Below are positions 9,639 to 21,500 of a stretch of 26,805 bases of DNA, piece by piece. Each line of letters opens with the position of its first letter. Position 1 is the first letter of the stretch. The position numbers were made by a program, and so were the translations under genes. The stretch comes from Utricularia gibba. Lineage: Eukaryota; Streptophyta; Magnoliopsida; Lamiales; Lentibulariaceae. The stretch is from positions 1 to 26,805 of the forward strand of contig NEEC01000317.1 in assembly GCA_002189035.1 (NCBI GenBank), in the 5' to 3' direction. The notes under the pieces were generated by a model. The model did not search any database and was not told the DNA's origin. It saw nothing but the letters and a program-made list of their open reading frames with translations.

Positions 9639-12600
9639 GCAAACCGTAGTGAGTCACGCTTTGCTTGATATAGCGTTACGAAGCTCGCTCCGAGCCGGTC
9701 GAATTTCGTGTTCAAAGTTTCTCCATCCGACGAACCGTTACAGCTCGTATTTTTGCCTGATAATAGCCCACACTTGTGCCACAAAGTGGCCACCACGTAC
9801 GCGACAATGCGACTGAGGACACCGCAATCGACGCGAATGTCATTTCATGCATGCAAAACAAATGCATTTCATTCGACGATGTTAAATTTCGGATTTCGAG
9901 GCGATCCGTTACAGTGCCTCAGGTGGTCCAACCCACACCTCATGATGGCCTCGTGCACTGCTTGGTATCTCGTCGATATCTTGCAAACCGTAGTGAGTCA
10001 CGCTTTGCTTGATATAGCGTTCGAAGCTCGCTCCGAGCCGGTCGAATTTCGTGTTCAAAGTTTCTCCATCCGACGAACCGTTACAGCTCGTATTTTTGCC
10101 TGATAATAGCCCACACTTGTGCCACAAGTGGCCACCACGTACGCGACAATGCGACTGAGGACACCGCAATCGACGCGAATGTCATTTCATGCATGCAAAA
10201 CAAATGCATTTCATTCGACGATGTTAAATTTCGGATTTCGAGCGATCCGTTACAGTGCCTCAGGTGCGGTCCAACCCACACCTCATGATGGCCCGTGCAC
10301 TGCTTGGTATCTCGTCGATATCTTGCAAACCGTAGTGAGTCACGCTTTGCTTGATATAGCGTTACGAAGCTCGCTCCGAGCCGGTCGAATTTCGTGTTCA
10401 AAGTTTCTCCATCCGACGAACCGTTACAGCTCGTATTTTTGCCTGATAATAGCCCACACTTGTGCCACAAAGTGGCCACCACGTACGCGACAATGCGACT
10501 GAGGACACCGCAATCGACGCGAATGTCATTTCATGCATGAAAACAAATGCATTTCATTCGACGATGTTAAATTTCGGATTTCGAGGCGATCCGTTACAGT
10601 GCCTCAGGTGCGGTCCAACCCACACCTCATGATGGCCTCGTGCACTGCTTGGTATCTCGTCGATATCTTGCAAACCGTAGTGAGTCACGCTTTGCTTGAT
10701 ATAGCGTTACGAAGCTCGCTCCGAGCCGGTCGAATTTCGTGTTCAAAGTTTCTCCATCCGACGAACCGTTACAGCTCGTATTTTTGCCTGATAATAGCCC
10801 ACACTTGTGCCACGCCACCACGTACGCGACAATGCGACTGAGGACACCGCAATCGACGCGAATGTCATTTCATGCATGCAAAAAAAATGCATTTCATTCG
10901 ACGATGTTAAATTTCGGATTTCGAGGCGATCCGTTACAGTGCCTCAGGTGGTCCAACCCACACTCATGATGGCCTCGTGCACTGCTTGGTATCTCGTCGA
11001 TATCTTGCAAACCGTAGTGAGTCACGCTTTGCTTGATATAGCGTTACGAAGCTCGCTCCGAGCCGGTCGAATTTCGTGTTCAAAGTTTCTCCATCCGACG
11101 AACCGTTACAGCTCGTATTTTTGCCTGATAATAGCCCACACTTGTGCCACAAAGTGGCCACCACGTACGCGACAATGCGACTGAGGACACCGCAATCGAC
11201 GCGAATGTCATTTCATGCATGCAAAACAAATGCATTTCATTCGACGATGTTAAATTTCGGATTTCGAGGCGATCCGTTACAGTGCCTCAGGTGCGGTCCA
11301 ACCCACACCTCATGATGGCCTCGTGCACTGCTTGGTATCTCGTCGATATCTGCAAACCGTAGTGAGTCACGCTTTGCTTGATATAGCGTTCGAAGCTCGC
11401 TCCGAGCCGGTCGAATTTCGTGTTCAAAGTTTCTCCATCCGACGAACCGTTACAGCTCGTATTTTTGCCTGATAATAGCCCACACTTGTGCCACAAAGTG
11501 GCCACCACGTACGCGACAATGCGACTGAGGACACCGCAATCGACGCGAATGTCATTTCATGCATGCAAAACAAATGCATTTCATTCGACGATGTTAAATT
11601 TCGGATTTCGAGGCGATCCGTTACAGTGCCTCAGGTGTCCAACCCACACCTCATGATGGCCTCGTGCACTGCTTGGTATCTCGTCGATATCTTGCAAACC
11701 GTAGTGAGTCACGCTTTGCTTGATATAGCGTTACGAAGCTCGCTCCGAGCCGGTCGAATTTCGTGTTCAAAGTTTCTCCATCCGACGAACCGTTACAGCT
11801 CGTATTTTTGCCTGATAATAGCCCACACTGTGCCACAAAGTGGCCACCACGTACGCGACAATGCGACTGAGGACACCGCAATCGACGCGAATGTCATTTC
11901 ATGCATGCAAAACAAATGCATTTCATTCGACGATGTTAAATTTCGGATTTCGAGGCGATCCGTTACAGTGCCTCAGGTGCGGTCCAACCCACACCTCATG
12001 ATGGCCTCGTGCACTGCTTGGTATCTCGTCGATATCTTGCAAACCGTAGTGAGTCACGCTTTGCTTGATATAGTTACGAAGCTCGCTCCGAGCCGGTCGA
12101 ATTTCGTGTTCAAAGTTTCTCCATCCGACGAACCGTTACAGCTCGTATTTTTGCCTGATAATAGCCACACTTGTGCCACAAAGTGGCCACCACGTACGCG
12201 ACAATGCGACTGAGGACACCGCAATCGACGCGAATGTCATTTCATGCATGCAAAACAAATGCATTTCATTCGACGATGTTAAATTTCGGATTTCGAGGCG
12301 ATCCGTTACAGTGCCTCAGGTGCGGTCCAACCCACACCTCATGATGGCCTCGTGCACTGCTTGGTATCTCGTCGATATCTTGCAAACCGTAGTGAGTCAC
12401 GCGCTTGATATAGCGTTACGAAGCTCGCTCCGAGCGGTCGAATTTCGTGTTCAAAGTTTCTCCATCCGACGAACCGTTACAGCTCGTATTTTTGCCTGAT
12501 AATAGCCCACACTTGTGCCACAAAGTGGCCACCACGTACGCGACAATGCGACTGAGGACACCGCAATCGACGCGAATGTCATTTCATGCATGCAAAACAA

Positions 12601-12723
12601 ATGCATTTCATTCGACGATGTTAAATTTCGGATTTCGAGGCGATCCGTTACAGTGCCTCAGGTGCGGTCCAACCCACACCTCATGATGGCCTCGTGCACT
12701 GCTTGGTATCTCGTCGATATCTT
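9639..12723. repeat. Array segment C: copies 29-37, indel-rich
   Basis: Copy starts: 9639, 9983, 10325, 10670, 11007, 11352, 11694, 12039, 12382. No copy is perfect. Copy 29 has CAGGTGGTCC; copy 30 has four one-base losses, including the first GCGTTCGAAG; copy 31 loses C in CATGCAAAA; copy 32 (337 bp) loses six bases at CACAAAGTGG, has an A for C in its AAAACAAA run, and carries CAGGTGGTCC and CACACTCATG; copy 33 loses a T at its end; copy 34 has GCGTTCGAAG and CAGGTGTCC; copy 35 has CACACTGTG; copy 36 loses CG in TAGCGTTACG and a C in AGCCCAC; copy 37 loses TTT in CGCTTTGC and a C in GAGCCGG. Confidence 0.92.
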
Positions 12724-15700
12724 GCAAACCGTAGTGAGTCACGCTTTGCTTGATATAGCGTTACGAAGCTCGCTCCGAGCCGGTCGAATTTCGTGTTCAA
12801 AGTTTCTCCATCCGACGAACCGTTACAGCTCGTATTTTTGCCTGATAATAGCCCACACTTGTGCCACAAAGTGGCCACCACGTACGCGACAATGCGACTG
12901 AGGACACCGCAATCGACGCGAATGTCATTTCATGCATGCAAAACAAATGCATTTCATTCGACGATGTTAAATTTCGGATTTCGAGGCGATCCGTTACAGT
13001 GCCTCAGGTGCGGTCCAACCCACACCTCATGATGGCCTCGTGCACTGCTTGGTATCTCGTCGATATCTTGCAAACCGTAGTGAGTCACGCTTTGCTTGAT
13101 ATAGCGTTACGAAGCTCGCTCCGAGCCGGTCGAATTTCGTGTTCAAAGTTTCTCCATCCGACGAACCGTTACAGCTCGTATTTTTGCCTGATAATAGCCC
13201 ACACTTGTGCCACAAAGTGGCCACCACGTACGCGACAATGCGACTGAGGACACCGCAATCGACGCGAATGTCATTTCATGCATGCAAAACAAATGCATTT
13301 CATTCGACGATGTTAAATTTCGGATTTCGAGGCGATCCGTTACAGTGCCTCAGGTGCGGTCCAACCCACACCTCATGATGGCCTCGTGCACTGCTTGGTA
13401 TCTCGTCGATATCTTGCAAACCGTAGTGAGTCACGCTTTGCTTGATATAGCGTTACGAAGCTCGCTCCGAGCCGGTCGAATTTCGTGTTCAAAGTTTCTC
13501 CATCCGACGAACCGTTACAGCTCGTATTTTTGCCTGATAATAGCCCACACTTGTGCCACAAAGTGGCCACCACGTACGCGACAATGCGACTGAGGACACC
13601 GCAATCGACGCGAATGTCATTTCATGCATGCAAAACAAATGCATTTCATTCGACGATGTTAAATTTCGGATTTCGAGGCGATCCGTTACAGTGCCTCAGG
13701 CGGTCCAACCCACACCTCATGATGGCCTCGTGCACTGCTTGGTATCTCGTCGATATCTTGCAAACCGTAGTGAGTCACGCTTTGCTTGATATAGCGTTAC
13801 GAAGCTCGCTCCGAGCCGGTCGAATTTCGTGTTCAAAGTTTCTCCATCCGACGAACCGTTACAGCTCGTATTTTTGCCTGATAATAGCCCACACTTGTGC
13901 CACAAAGTGGCCACCACGTACGCGACAATGCGACTGAGGACACCGCAATCGACGCGAATGTCATTTCATGCATGCAAAACAAATGCATTTCATTCGACGA
14001 TGTTAAATTTCGGATTTCGAGGCGATCCGTTACAGTGCCTCAGGTGCGGTCCAACCCACACCTCATGATGGCCTCGTGCACTGCTTGGTATCTCGTCGAT
14101 ATCTTGCAAACCGTAGTGAGTCACGCTTTGCTTGATATAGCGTTACGAAGCTCGCTCCGAGCCGGTCGAATTTCGTGTTCAAAGTTTCTCCATCCGACGA
14201 ACCGTTACAGCTCGTATTTTTGCCTGATAATAGCCCACACTTGTGCCACAAAGTGGCCACCACGTACGCGACAATGCGACTGAGGACACCGCAATCGACG
14301 CGAATGTCATTTCATGCATGCAAAACAAATGCATTTCATTCGACGATGTTAAATTTCGGATTTCGAGGCGATCCGTTACAGTGCCTCAGGTGCGGTCCAA
14401 CCCACACCTCATGATGGCCTCGTGCACTGCTTGGTATCTCGTCGATATCTTGCAAACCGTAGTGAGTCACGCTTTGCTTGATATAGCGTTACGAAGCTCG
14501 CTCCGAGCCGGTCGAATTTCGTGTTCAAAGTTTCTCCATCCGACGAACCGTTACAGCTCGTATTTTTGCCTGATAATAGCCCACACTTGTGCCACAAAGT
14601 GGCCACCACGTACGCGACAATGCGACTGAGGACACCGCAATCGACGCGAATGTCATTTCATGCATGCAAAACAAATGCATTTCATTCGACGATGTTAAAT
14701 TTCGGATTTCGAGGCGATCCGTTACAGTGCCTCAGGTGCGGTCCAACCCACACCTCATGATGGCCTCGTGCACTGCTTGGTATCTCGTCGATATCTTGCA
14801 AACCGTAGTGAGTCACGCTTTGCTTGATATAGCGTTACGAAGCTCGCTCCGAGCCGGTCGAATTTCGTGTTCAAAGTTTCTCCATCCGACGAACCGTTAC
14901 AGCTCGTATTTTTGCCTGATAATAGCCCACACTTGTGCCACAAAGTGGCCACCACGTACGCGACAATGCGACTGAGGACACCGCAATCGACGCGAATGTC
15001 ATTTCATGCATGCAAAACAAATGCATTTCATTCGACGATGTTAAATTTCGGATTTCGAGGCGATCCGTTACAGTGCCTCAGGTGCGGTCCAACCCACACC
15101 TCATGATGGCCTCGTGCACTGCTTGGTATCTCGTCGATATCTTGCAAACCGTAGTGAGTCACGCTTTGCTTGATATAGCGTTACGAAGCTCGCTCCGAGC
15201 CGGTCGAATTTCGTGTTCAAAGTTTCTCCATCCGACGAACCGTTACAGCTCGTATTTTTGCCTGATAATAGCCCACACTTGTGCCACAAAGTGGCCACCA
15301 CGTACGCGACAATGCGACTGAGGACACCGCAATCGACGCGAATGTCATTTCATGCATGCAAAACAAATGCATTTCATTCGACGATGTTAAATTTCGGATT
15401 TCGAGGCGATCCGTTACAGTGCCTCAGGTGCGGTCCAACCCACACCTCATGATGGCCTCGTGCACTGCTTGGTATCTCGTCGATATCTTGCAAACCGTAG
15501 TGAGTCACGCTTTGCTTGATATAGCGTTACGAAGCTCGCTCCGAGCCGGTCGAATTTCGTGTTCAAAGTTTCTCCATCCGACGAACCGTTACAGCTCGTA
15601 TTTTTGCCTGATAATAGCCCACACTTGTGCCACAAAGTGGCCACCACGTACGCGACAATGCGACTGAGGACACCGCAATCGACGCGAATGTCATTTCATG

Positions 15701-16526
15701 CATGCAAAACAAATGCATTTCATTCGACGATGTTAAATTTCGGATTTCGAGGCGATCCGTTACAGTGCCTCAGGTGGGTCCAACCCACACCTCATGATGG
15801 CCTCGTGCACTGCTTGGTATCTCGTCGATATCTTGCAAACCGTAGTGAGTCACGCTTTGCTTGATATAGCGTTACGAAGCTCGCTCCGAGCCGGTCGAAT
15901 TTCGTGTTCAAAGTTTCTCCATCCGACGAACCGTTACAGCTCGTATTTTTGCCTGATAATAGCCCACACTTGTGCCACAAAGTGGCCACCACGTACGCGA
16001 CAATGCGACTGAGGACACCGCAATCGACGCGAATGTCATTTCATGCATGCAAAACAAATGCATTTCATTCGACGATGTTAAATTTCGGATTTCGAGGCGA
16101 TCCGTTACAGTGCCTCAGGTGCGGTCCAACCCACACCTCATGATGGCCTCGTGCACTGCTTGGTATCTCGTCGATATCTTGCAAACCGTAGTGAGTCACG
16201 CTTTGCTTGATATAGCGTTACGAAGCTCGCTCCGAGCCGGTCGAATTTCGTGTTCAAAGTTTCTCCATCCGACGAACCGTTACAGCTCGTATTTTTGCCT
16301 GATAATAGCCCACACTTGTGCCACAAAGTGGCCACCACGTACGCGACAATGCGACTGAGGACACCGCAATCGACGCGAATGTCATTTCATGCATGCAAAA
16401 CAAAATGCATTTCATTCGACGATGTTAAATTTCGGATTTCGAGGCGATCCGTTACAGTGCCTCAGGTGCGGTCCAACCCACACCTCATGATGGCCTCGTG
16501 CATGCTTGGTATCTCGTCGATATCTT
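12724..16526. repeat. Array segment D: copies 38-48, nearly perfect core
   Basis: Copy starts: 12724, 13070, 13416, 13760, 14106, 14452, 14798, 15144, 15490, 15835, 16181. Copies 38, 39, 41-45 and 47 appear identical to one another. The only changes are CAGGCGGTCC in copy 40, CAGGTGGGTCC in copy 46, and, in copy 48, an extra A in the AAAACAAA run and a lost C at GCACTGC. The stretch 13701-15776 shows no difference from the repeated consensus over about six monomer lengths. Such identity fits very recent duplication or efficient conversion in this part of the array, or collapse-free assembly of the most uniform region. Confidence 0.94.
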
Positions 16527-17536
16527 GCAAACCGTAGTGAGTCACGCTTTGCTTGATATAGCGTTACGAAGCTCGCTCCGAGCCGGTCGAATTTCGTGTT
16601 CAAAGTTTCTCCATCCGACGAACCGTTACAGCTCGTATTTTTGCCTGATAATAGCCCACACTTGTGCCACAAAGTGGCCACCACGTACGCGACAATGCGA
16701 CTGAGGACACCGCAATCGACGCGAATGTCATTTCATGCATGCAAAACAAATGCATTTCATTCGACGATGTTAAATTTCGGATTTCGAGGCGATCCGTTAC
16801 AGTGCCTCAGGTGGTCCAACCCACACCTCATGATGGCCTCGTGCACTTTGGTATCTCGTCGATATCTTGAAACCGTAGTGAGTCACGCTTTGCTTGATAT
16901 AGCGTTTCGAAGCTCGCTCCGAGCCGGTCGAATTTCGTGTTCAAAGTTTCTCCATCCGACGAACCGTTACAGCTCGTATTTTTGCCTGATAATAGCCCAC
17001 ACTTGTGCCACAAAGTGGCCACCACGTACGCGACAATGCGACTGAGGACACCGCAATCGACGCGAATGTCATTTCATGCATGCAAAACAAATGCATTTCA
17101 TTGGACGATGTTAAATTTCGGATTTCGAGGCGATCCGTTACAGTGCCTCAGTGTGGTCCAACCCACACCTCATGATGGCCTCGTGCACTGCTTGGTATCT
17201 CGTCGATATCTTGCAAACCGTAGTGAGTCACGCTTTGCTTGATATAGCGTTACGAAGCTCGCTCCGAGCCGGTCGAATTTCGTGTTCAAAGTTTCTCCAT
17301 CCGACGAACCGTTACAGCTCGTATTTTTGCCTGATAATAGCCCACACTTGTGCCACAAAGTGGCCACCACGTACGCGACAATGCGACTGAGGACACCGCA
17401 ATCGACGCGAATGTCATTTCATGCATGCAAAACAAATGCATTTCATTCGACGATGTTAAATTTCGGATTTCGAGGCGATCCGTTACAGTGCCTCAGGTGC
17501 GGTCCAACCCACACCTCATGATGGCCTCGTGCACTG

Positions 17537-17590
17537 TGGTAGAGTGAGTCAGCTGCTTGATATAGCGTCGGCCCGTGTTCGAATTTCTAT
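17537..17590. repeat. Disrupted monomer junction between copies 51 and 52
   Basis: Copy 51 is normal through GCACTG (17531-17536). The next ~54 bases stand in place of about 111 consensus bases, a net loss of 57. Pieces of the consensus remain in order: AGTGAGTCA, GCTTGATATAGCGT (17555-17568), CGTGTTC and a GAATTTCT piece. The intervening bases, including the GCTCGCTCCGAGCC region, are missing or garbled. Normal sequence returns at CGACGAACCG (17591-17600). This is the most damaged point of the array. It could be an old degenerate monomer edge, a repaired break, or poorly resolved sequence. TGAGTCA survives inside it at 17545-17551. Confidence 0.88.
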
Positions 17591-18190
17591 CGACGAACCG
17601 TTACAGCTCGTATTTTTGCCTGATAATAGCCACACTTGTGCCACAAAGTGGCCACCACGTACGCGACAATGCGACTGAGGACACCGCAATCGACGCGAAT
17701 GTCATTTCATGCATGCAAAACAAATGCATTTCATTCGACGATGTTAAATTTCGGATTTCGAGGCGATCCGTTACAGTGCCTCAGGTGGTCCAACCCACAC
17801 CTCATGATGGCCTCGTGCACTGCTTGGTATCTCGTCGATATCTTGCAAACCGTAGTGAGTCACGCTTTGCTTGATATAGCGTTCGAAGCTCGCTCCGAGC
17901 CGGTCGAATTTCGTGTTCAAAGTTTCTCCATCCGACGAACCGTTACAGCTCGTATTTTTGCCTGATAATAGCCCACACTTGTGCCACAAAGTGGCCACCA
18001 CGTACGCGACAATGCGACTGAGGACACCGCAATCGACGCGAATGTCATTTCATGCATGCAAAAACAAATGCATTTCATTCGACGATGTTAAATTTCGGAT
18101 TTCGAGGCGATCCGTTACAGTGCCTCAGGTGCGGTCCAACCCACACCTCATGATGGCCTCGTGCACTGCTTGGTATCTCGTCGATATCTT

Positions 18191-18513
18191 GCAAACCGTA
18201 GTGAGTCACGCTTTGCTTGATATAGCGTTACGAAGCTCGCTCCGAGCCGGTCGAATTTCGTGTTCAAAGTTTCTCCATCCGACGAACCGTTACAGCTCGT
18301 ATTTTTGCCTGATAATAGCCCACACTTGTGCCACAAAGTGGCCACCACGTACGCGACAATGCGAGGACACCGCAATCGACGCGAATGTCATTTCATGCAT
18401 GCAAAACAAATGCATTTCATCGACAATTTCGGATTTCGAGGCGAAGTGCCTCAGGTGGTCCAACCACACCTCATGATGGCCTCGTGCACTGCTTGGTATC
18501 TCGTCGATATCTT
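18191..18513. repeat. Eroded monomer, copy 54 (323 bp)
   Basis: Five separate deletions total 23 bases. Four bases are lost in GCGACTGAGG near 18364. About eight are lost between CATTTCAT and AATTTCGG near 18420-18426, and eight (TCCGTTAC) near 18444. Two are lost in the CAGGTGCGG element and one C in AACCCACACC. The rest matches the consensus. Several small losses within about 110 bp, with intact copies on both sides, is unlike the rest of the array and suggests either a burst of local damage or a low-quality stretch. Confidence 0.85.
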
Positions 18514-21500
18514 GCAAACCGTAGTGAGTCACGCTTTGCTTGATATAGCGTTCGAAGCTCGCTCCGAGCCGGTCGAATTTCGTGTTCAAAGTTTCTCCAT
18601 CCGACGAACCGTTACAGCTCGTATTTTTGCCTGATAATAGCCCACACTTGTGCCACAAAGTGGCCACCACGTACGCGACAATGCGACTGAGGACACCGCA
18701 ATCGACGCGAATGTCATTTCATGCATGCAAAACAAATGCATTTCATTCGACGATGTTAAATTTCGGATTTCGAGGCGATCCGTTACAGTGCCTCAGTGCG
18801 GTCCAACCCACACCTCATGATGGCCTCGTGCACTGCTTGGTATCTCGTCGATATCTTGCAAACCGTAGTGAGTCACGCTTTGCTTGATATAGCGTTACGA
18901 AGCTCGCTCCGAGCCGGTCGAATTTCGTGTTCAAAGTTTCTCCATCCGACGAACCGTTACAGCTCGTATTTTTGCCTGATAATAGCCCACACTTGTGCCA
19001 CAAAGTGGCCACCACGTACGCGACAATGCGACTGAGGACACCGCAATCGACGCGAATGTCATTTCATGCATGCAAAACAAATGCATTTCATTGGACGATG
19101 TTAAATTTCGGATTTCGAGGCGATCCGTTACAGTGCCTCAGGTGCGGTCCAACCCACACCTCATGATGGCCTCGTGCACTGCTTGGTATCTCGTCGATAT
19201 CTTGCAAACCGTAGTGAGTCACGCTTTGCTTGATATAGCGTTACGAAGCTCGCTCCGAGCCGGTCGAATTTCGTGTTCAAAGTTTCTCCATCCGACGAAC
19301 CGTTACAGCTCGTATTTTTGCCTGATAATAGCCCACACTTGTGCCACAAAGTGGCCACCACGTACGCGACAATGCGACTGAGGACACCGCAATCGACGCG
19401 AATGTCATTTCATGCATGCAAAACAAATGCATTTCATTCGACGATGTTAAATTTCGGATTTCGAGGCGATCCGTTACAGTGCCTCAGGTGGTCCAACCCA
19501 CACCTCATGATGGCCTCGTGCACTGCTTGGTATCTCGTCGATATCTTGCAAACCGTAGTGAGTCACGCTTTGCTTGATATAGCTTACGAAGCTCGCTCCG
19601 AGCCGGTCGAATTTCGTGTTCAAAGTTTCTCCATCCGACGAACCGTTACAGCTCGTATTTTTGCCTGATAATAGCCACACTTGTGCCACAAAGTGGCCAC
19701 CACGTACGCGACAATGCGACTGAGGACACCGCAATCGACGCGAATGTCATTTCATGCATGCAAAACAAATGCATTTCATTCGACGATGTTAAATTTCGGA
19801 TTTCGAGGCGATCCGTTACAGTGCCTCAGGTGGTCCAACCCACACCTCATGATGGCCTCGTGCACCTTGGTATCTCGTCGATATCTTGCAAACCGTAGTG
19901 AGTCACGCTTTGCTTGATATAGCGTTCGAAGCTCGCTCCGAGCCGGTCGAATTTCGTGTTCAAAGTTTCTCCATCCGACGAACCGTTACAGCTCGTATTT
20001 TTGCCTGATAATAGCCCACACTTGTGCCACAAAGTGGCCACCACGTACGCGACAATGCGACTGAGGACACCGCAATCGACGCGAATGTCATTTCATGCAT
20101 GCAAAACAAATGCATTTCATTCGACGATGTTAAATTTCGGATTTCGAGGCGATCCGTTACAGTGCCTCAGGTGCGGTCCAACCCACACCTCATGATGGCC
20201 TCGTGCACTGCTTGGTATCTCGTCGATATCTTGCAAACCGTAGTGAGTCACGCTTTGCTTGATATAGCGTTACGAAGCTCGCTCCGAGCCGGTCGAATTT
20301 CGTGTTCAAAGTTTCTCCATCCGACGAACCGTTACAGCTCGTATTTTTGCCTGATAATAGCCCACACTTGTGCCACAAAGTGGCCACCACGTACGCGACA
20401 ATGCGACTGAGGACACCGCAATCGACGCGAATGTCATTTCATGCATGCAAAACAAATGCATTTCATTCGACGATGTTAAATTTCGGATTTCGAGGCGATC
20501 CGTTACAGTGCCTCAGGTGCGGTCCAACCCACACCTCATGATGGCCTCGTGCACTGCTTGGTATCTCGTCGATATCTTGCAAACCGTAGTGAGTCACGCT
20601 TTGCTTGATATAGCGTTCGAAGCTCGCTCCGAGCCGGTCGAATTTCGTGTTCAAAGTTTCTCCATCCGACGAACCGTTACAGCTCGTATTTTTGCCTGAT
20701 AATAGCCCACACTTGTGCCACAAAGTGGCCACCACGTACGCGACAATGCGACTGAGGACACCGCAATCGACGCGAATGTCATTTCATGCATGCAAAACAA
20801 ATGCATTTCATTCGACGATGTTAAATTTCGGATTTCGAGGCGATCCGTTACAGTGCCTCAGGTGGTCCAACCCACACCTCATGATGGCCTCGTGCACTGC
20901 TTGGTATCTCGTCGATATCTTGCAAACCGTAGTGAGTCACGCTTTGCTTGATATAGCGTTACGAAGCTCGCTCCGAGCCGGTCGAATTTCGTGTTCAAAG
21001 TTTCTCCATCCGACGAACCGTTACAGCTCGTATTTTTGCCTGATAATAGCCCACACTTGTGCCACAAAGTGGCCACCACGTACGCGACAATGCGACTGAG
21101 GACACCGCAATCGACGCGAATGTCATTTCATGCATGCAAAACAAATGCATTTCATTCGACGATGTTAAATTTCGGATTTCGAGGCGATCCGTTACAGTGC
21201 CTCAGGTGCGGTCCAACCCACACCTCATGATGGCCTCGTGCACTTTTGGTATCTCGTCGATATCTTGCAAACCGTAGTGAGTCACGCTTTGCTTGATATA
21301 GCGTTACGAAGCTCGCTCCGAGCCGGTCGAATTTCGTGTTCAAAGTTTCTCCATCCGACGAACCGTTACAGCTCGTATTTTTGCCTGATAATAGCCCACA
21401 CTTGTGCCACAAAGGCCACCACGTACGCGACAATGCGACTGAGGACACCGCAATCGACGCGAATGTCATTTCATGCATGCAAAACAAATGCATTTCATTC

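Noticed and set aside
17537-17590. Insertion of a mobile element at the disrupted junction
   Set aside because: The segment is shorter than the consensus, contains recognisable satellite pieces in order, and has no terminal repeats or target duplication.
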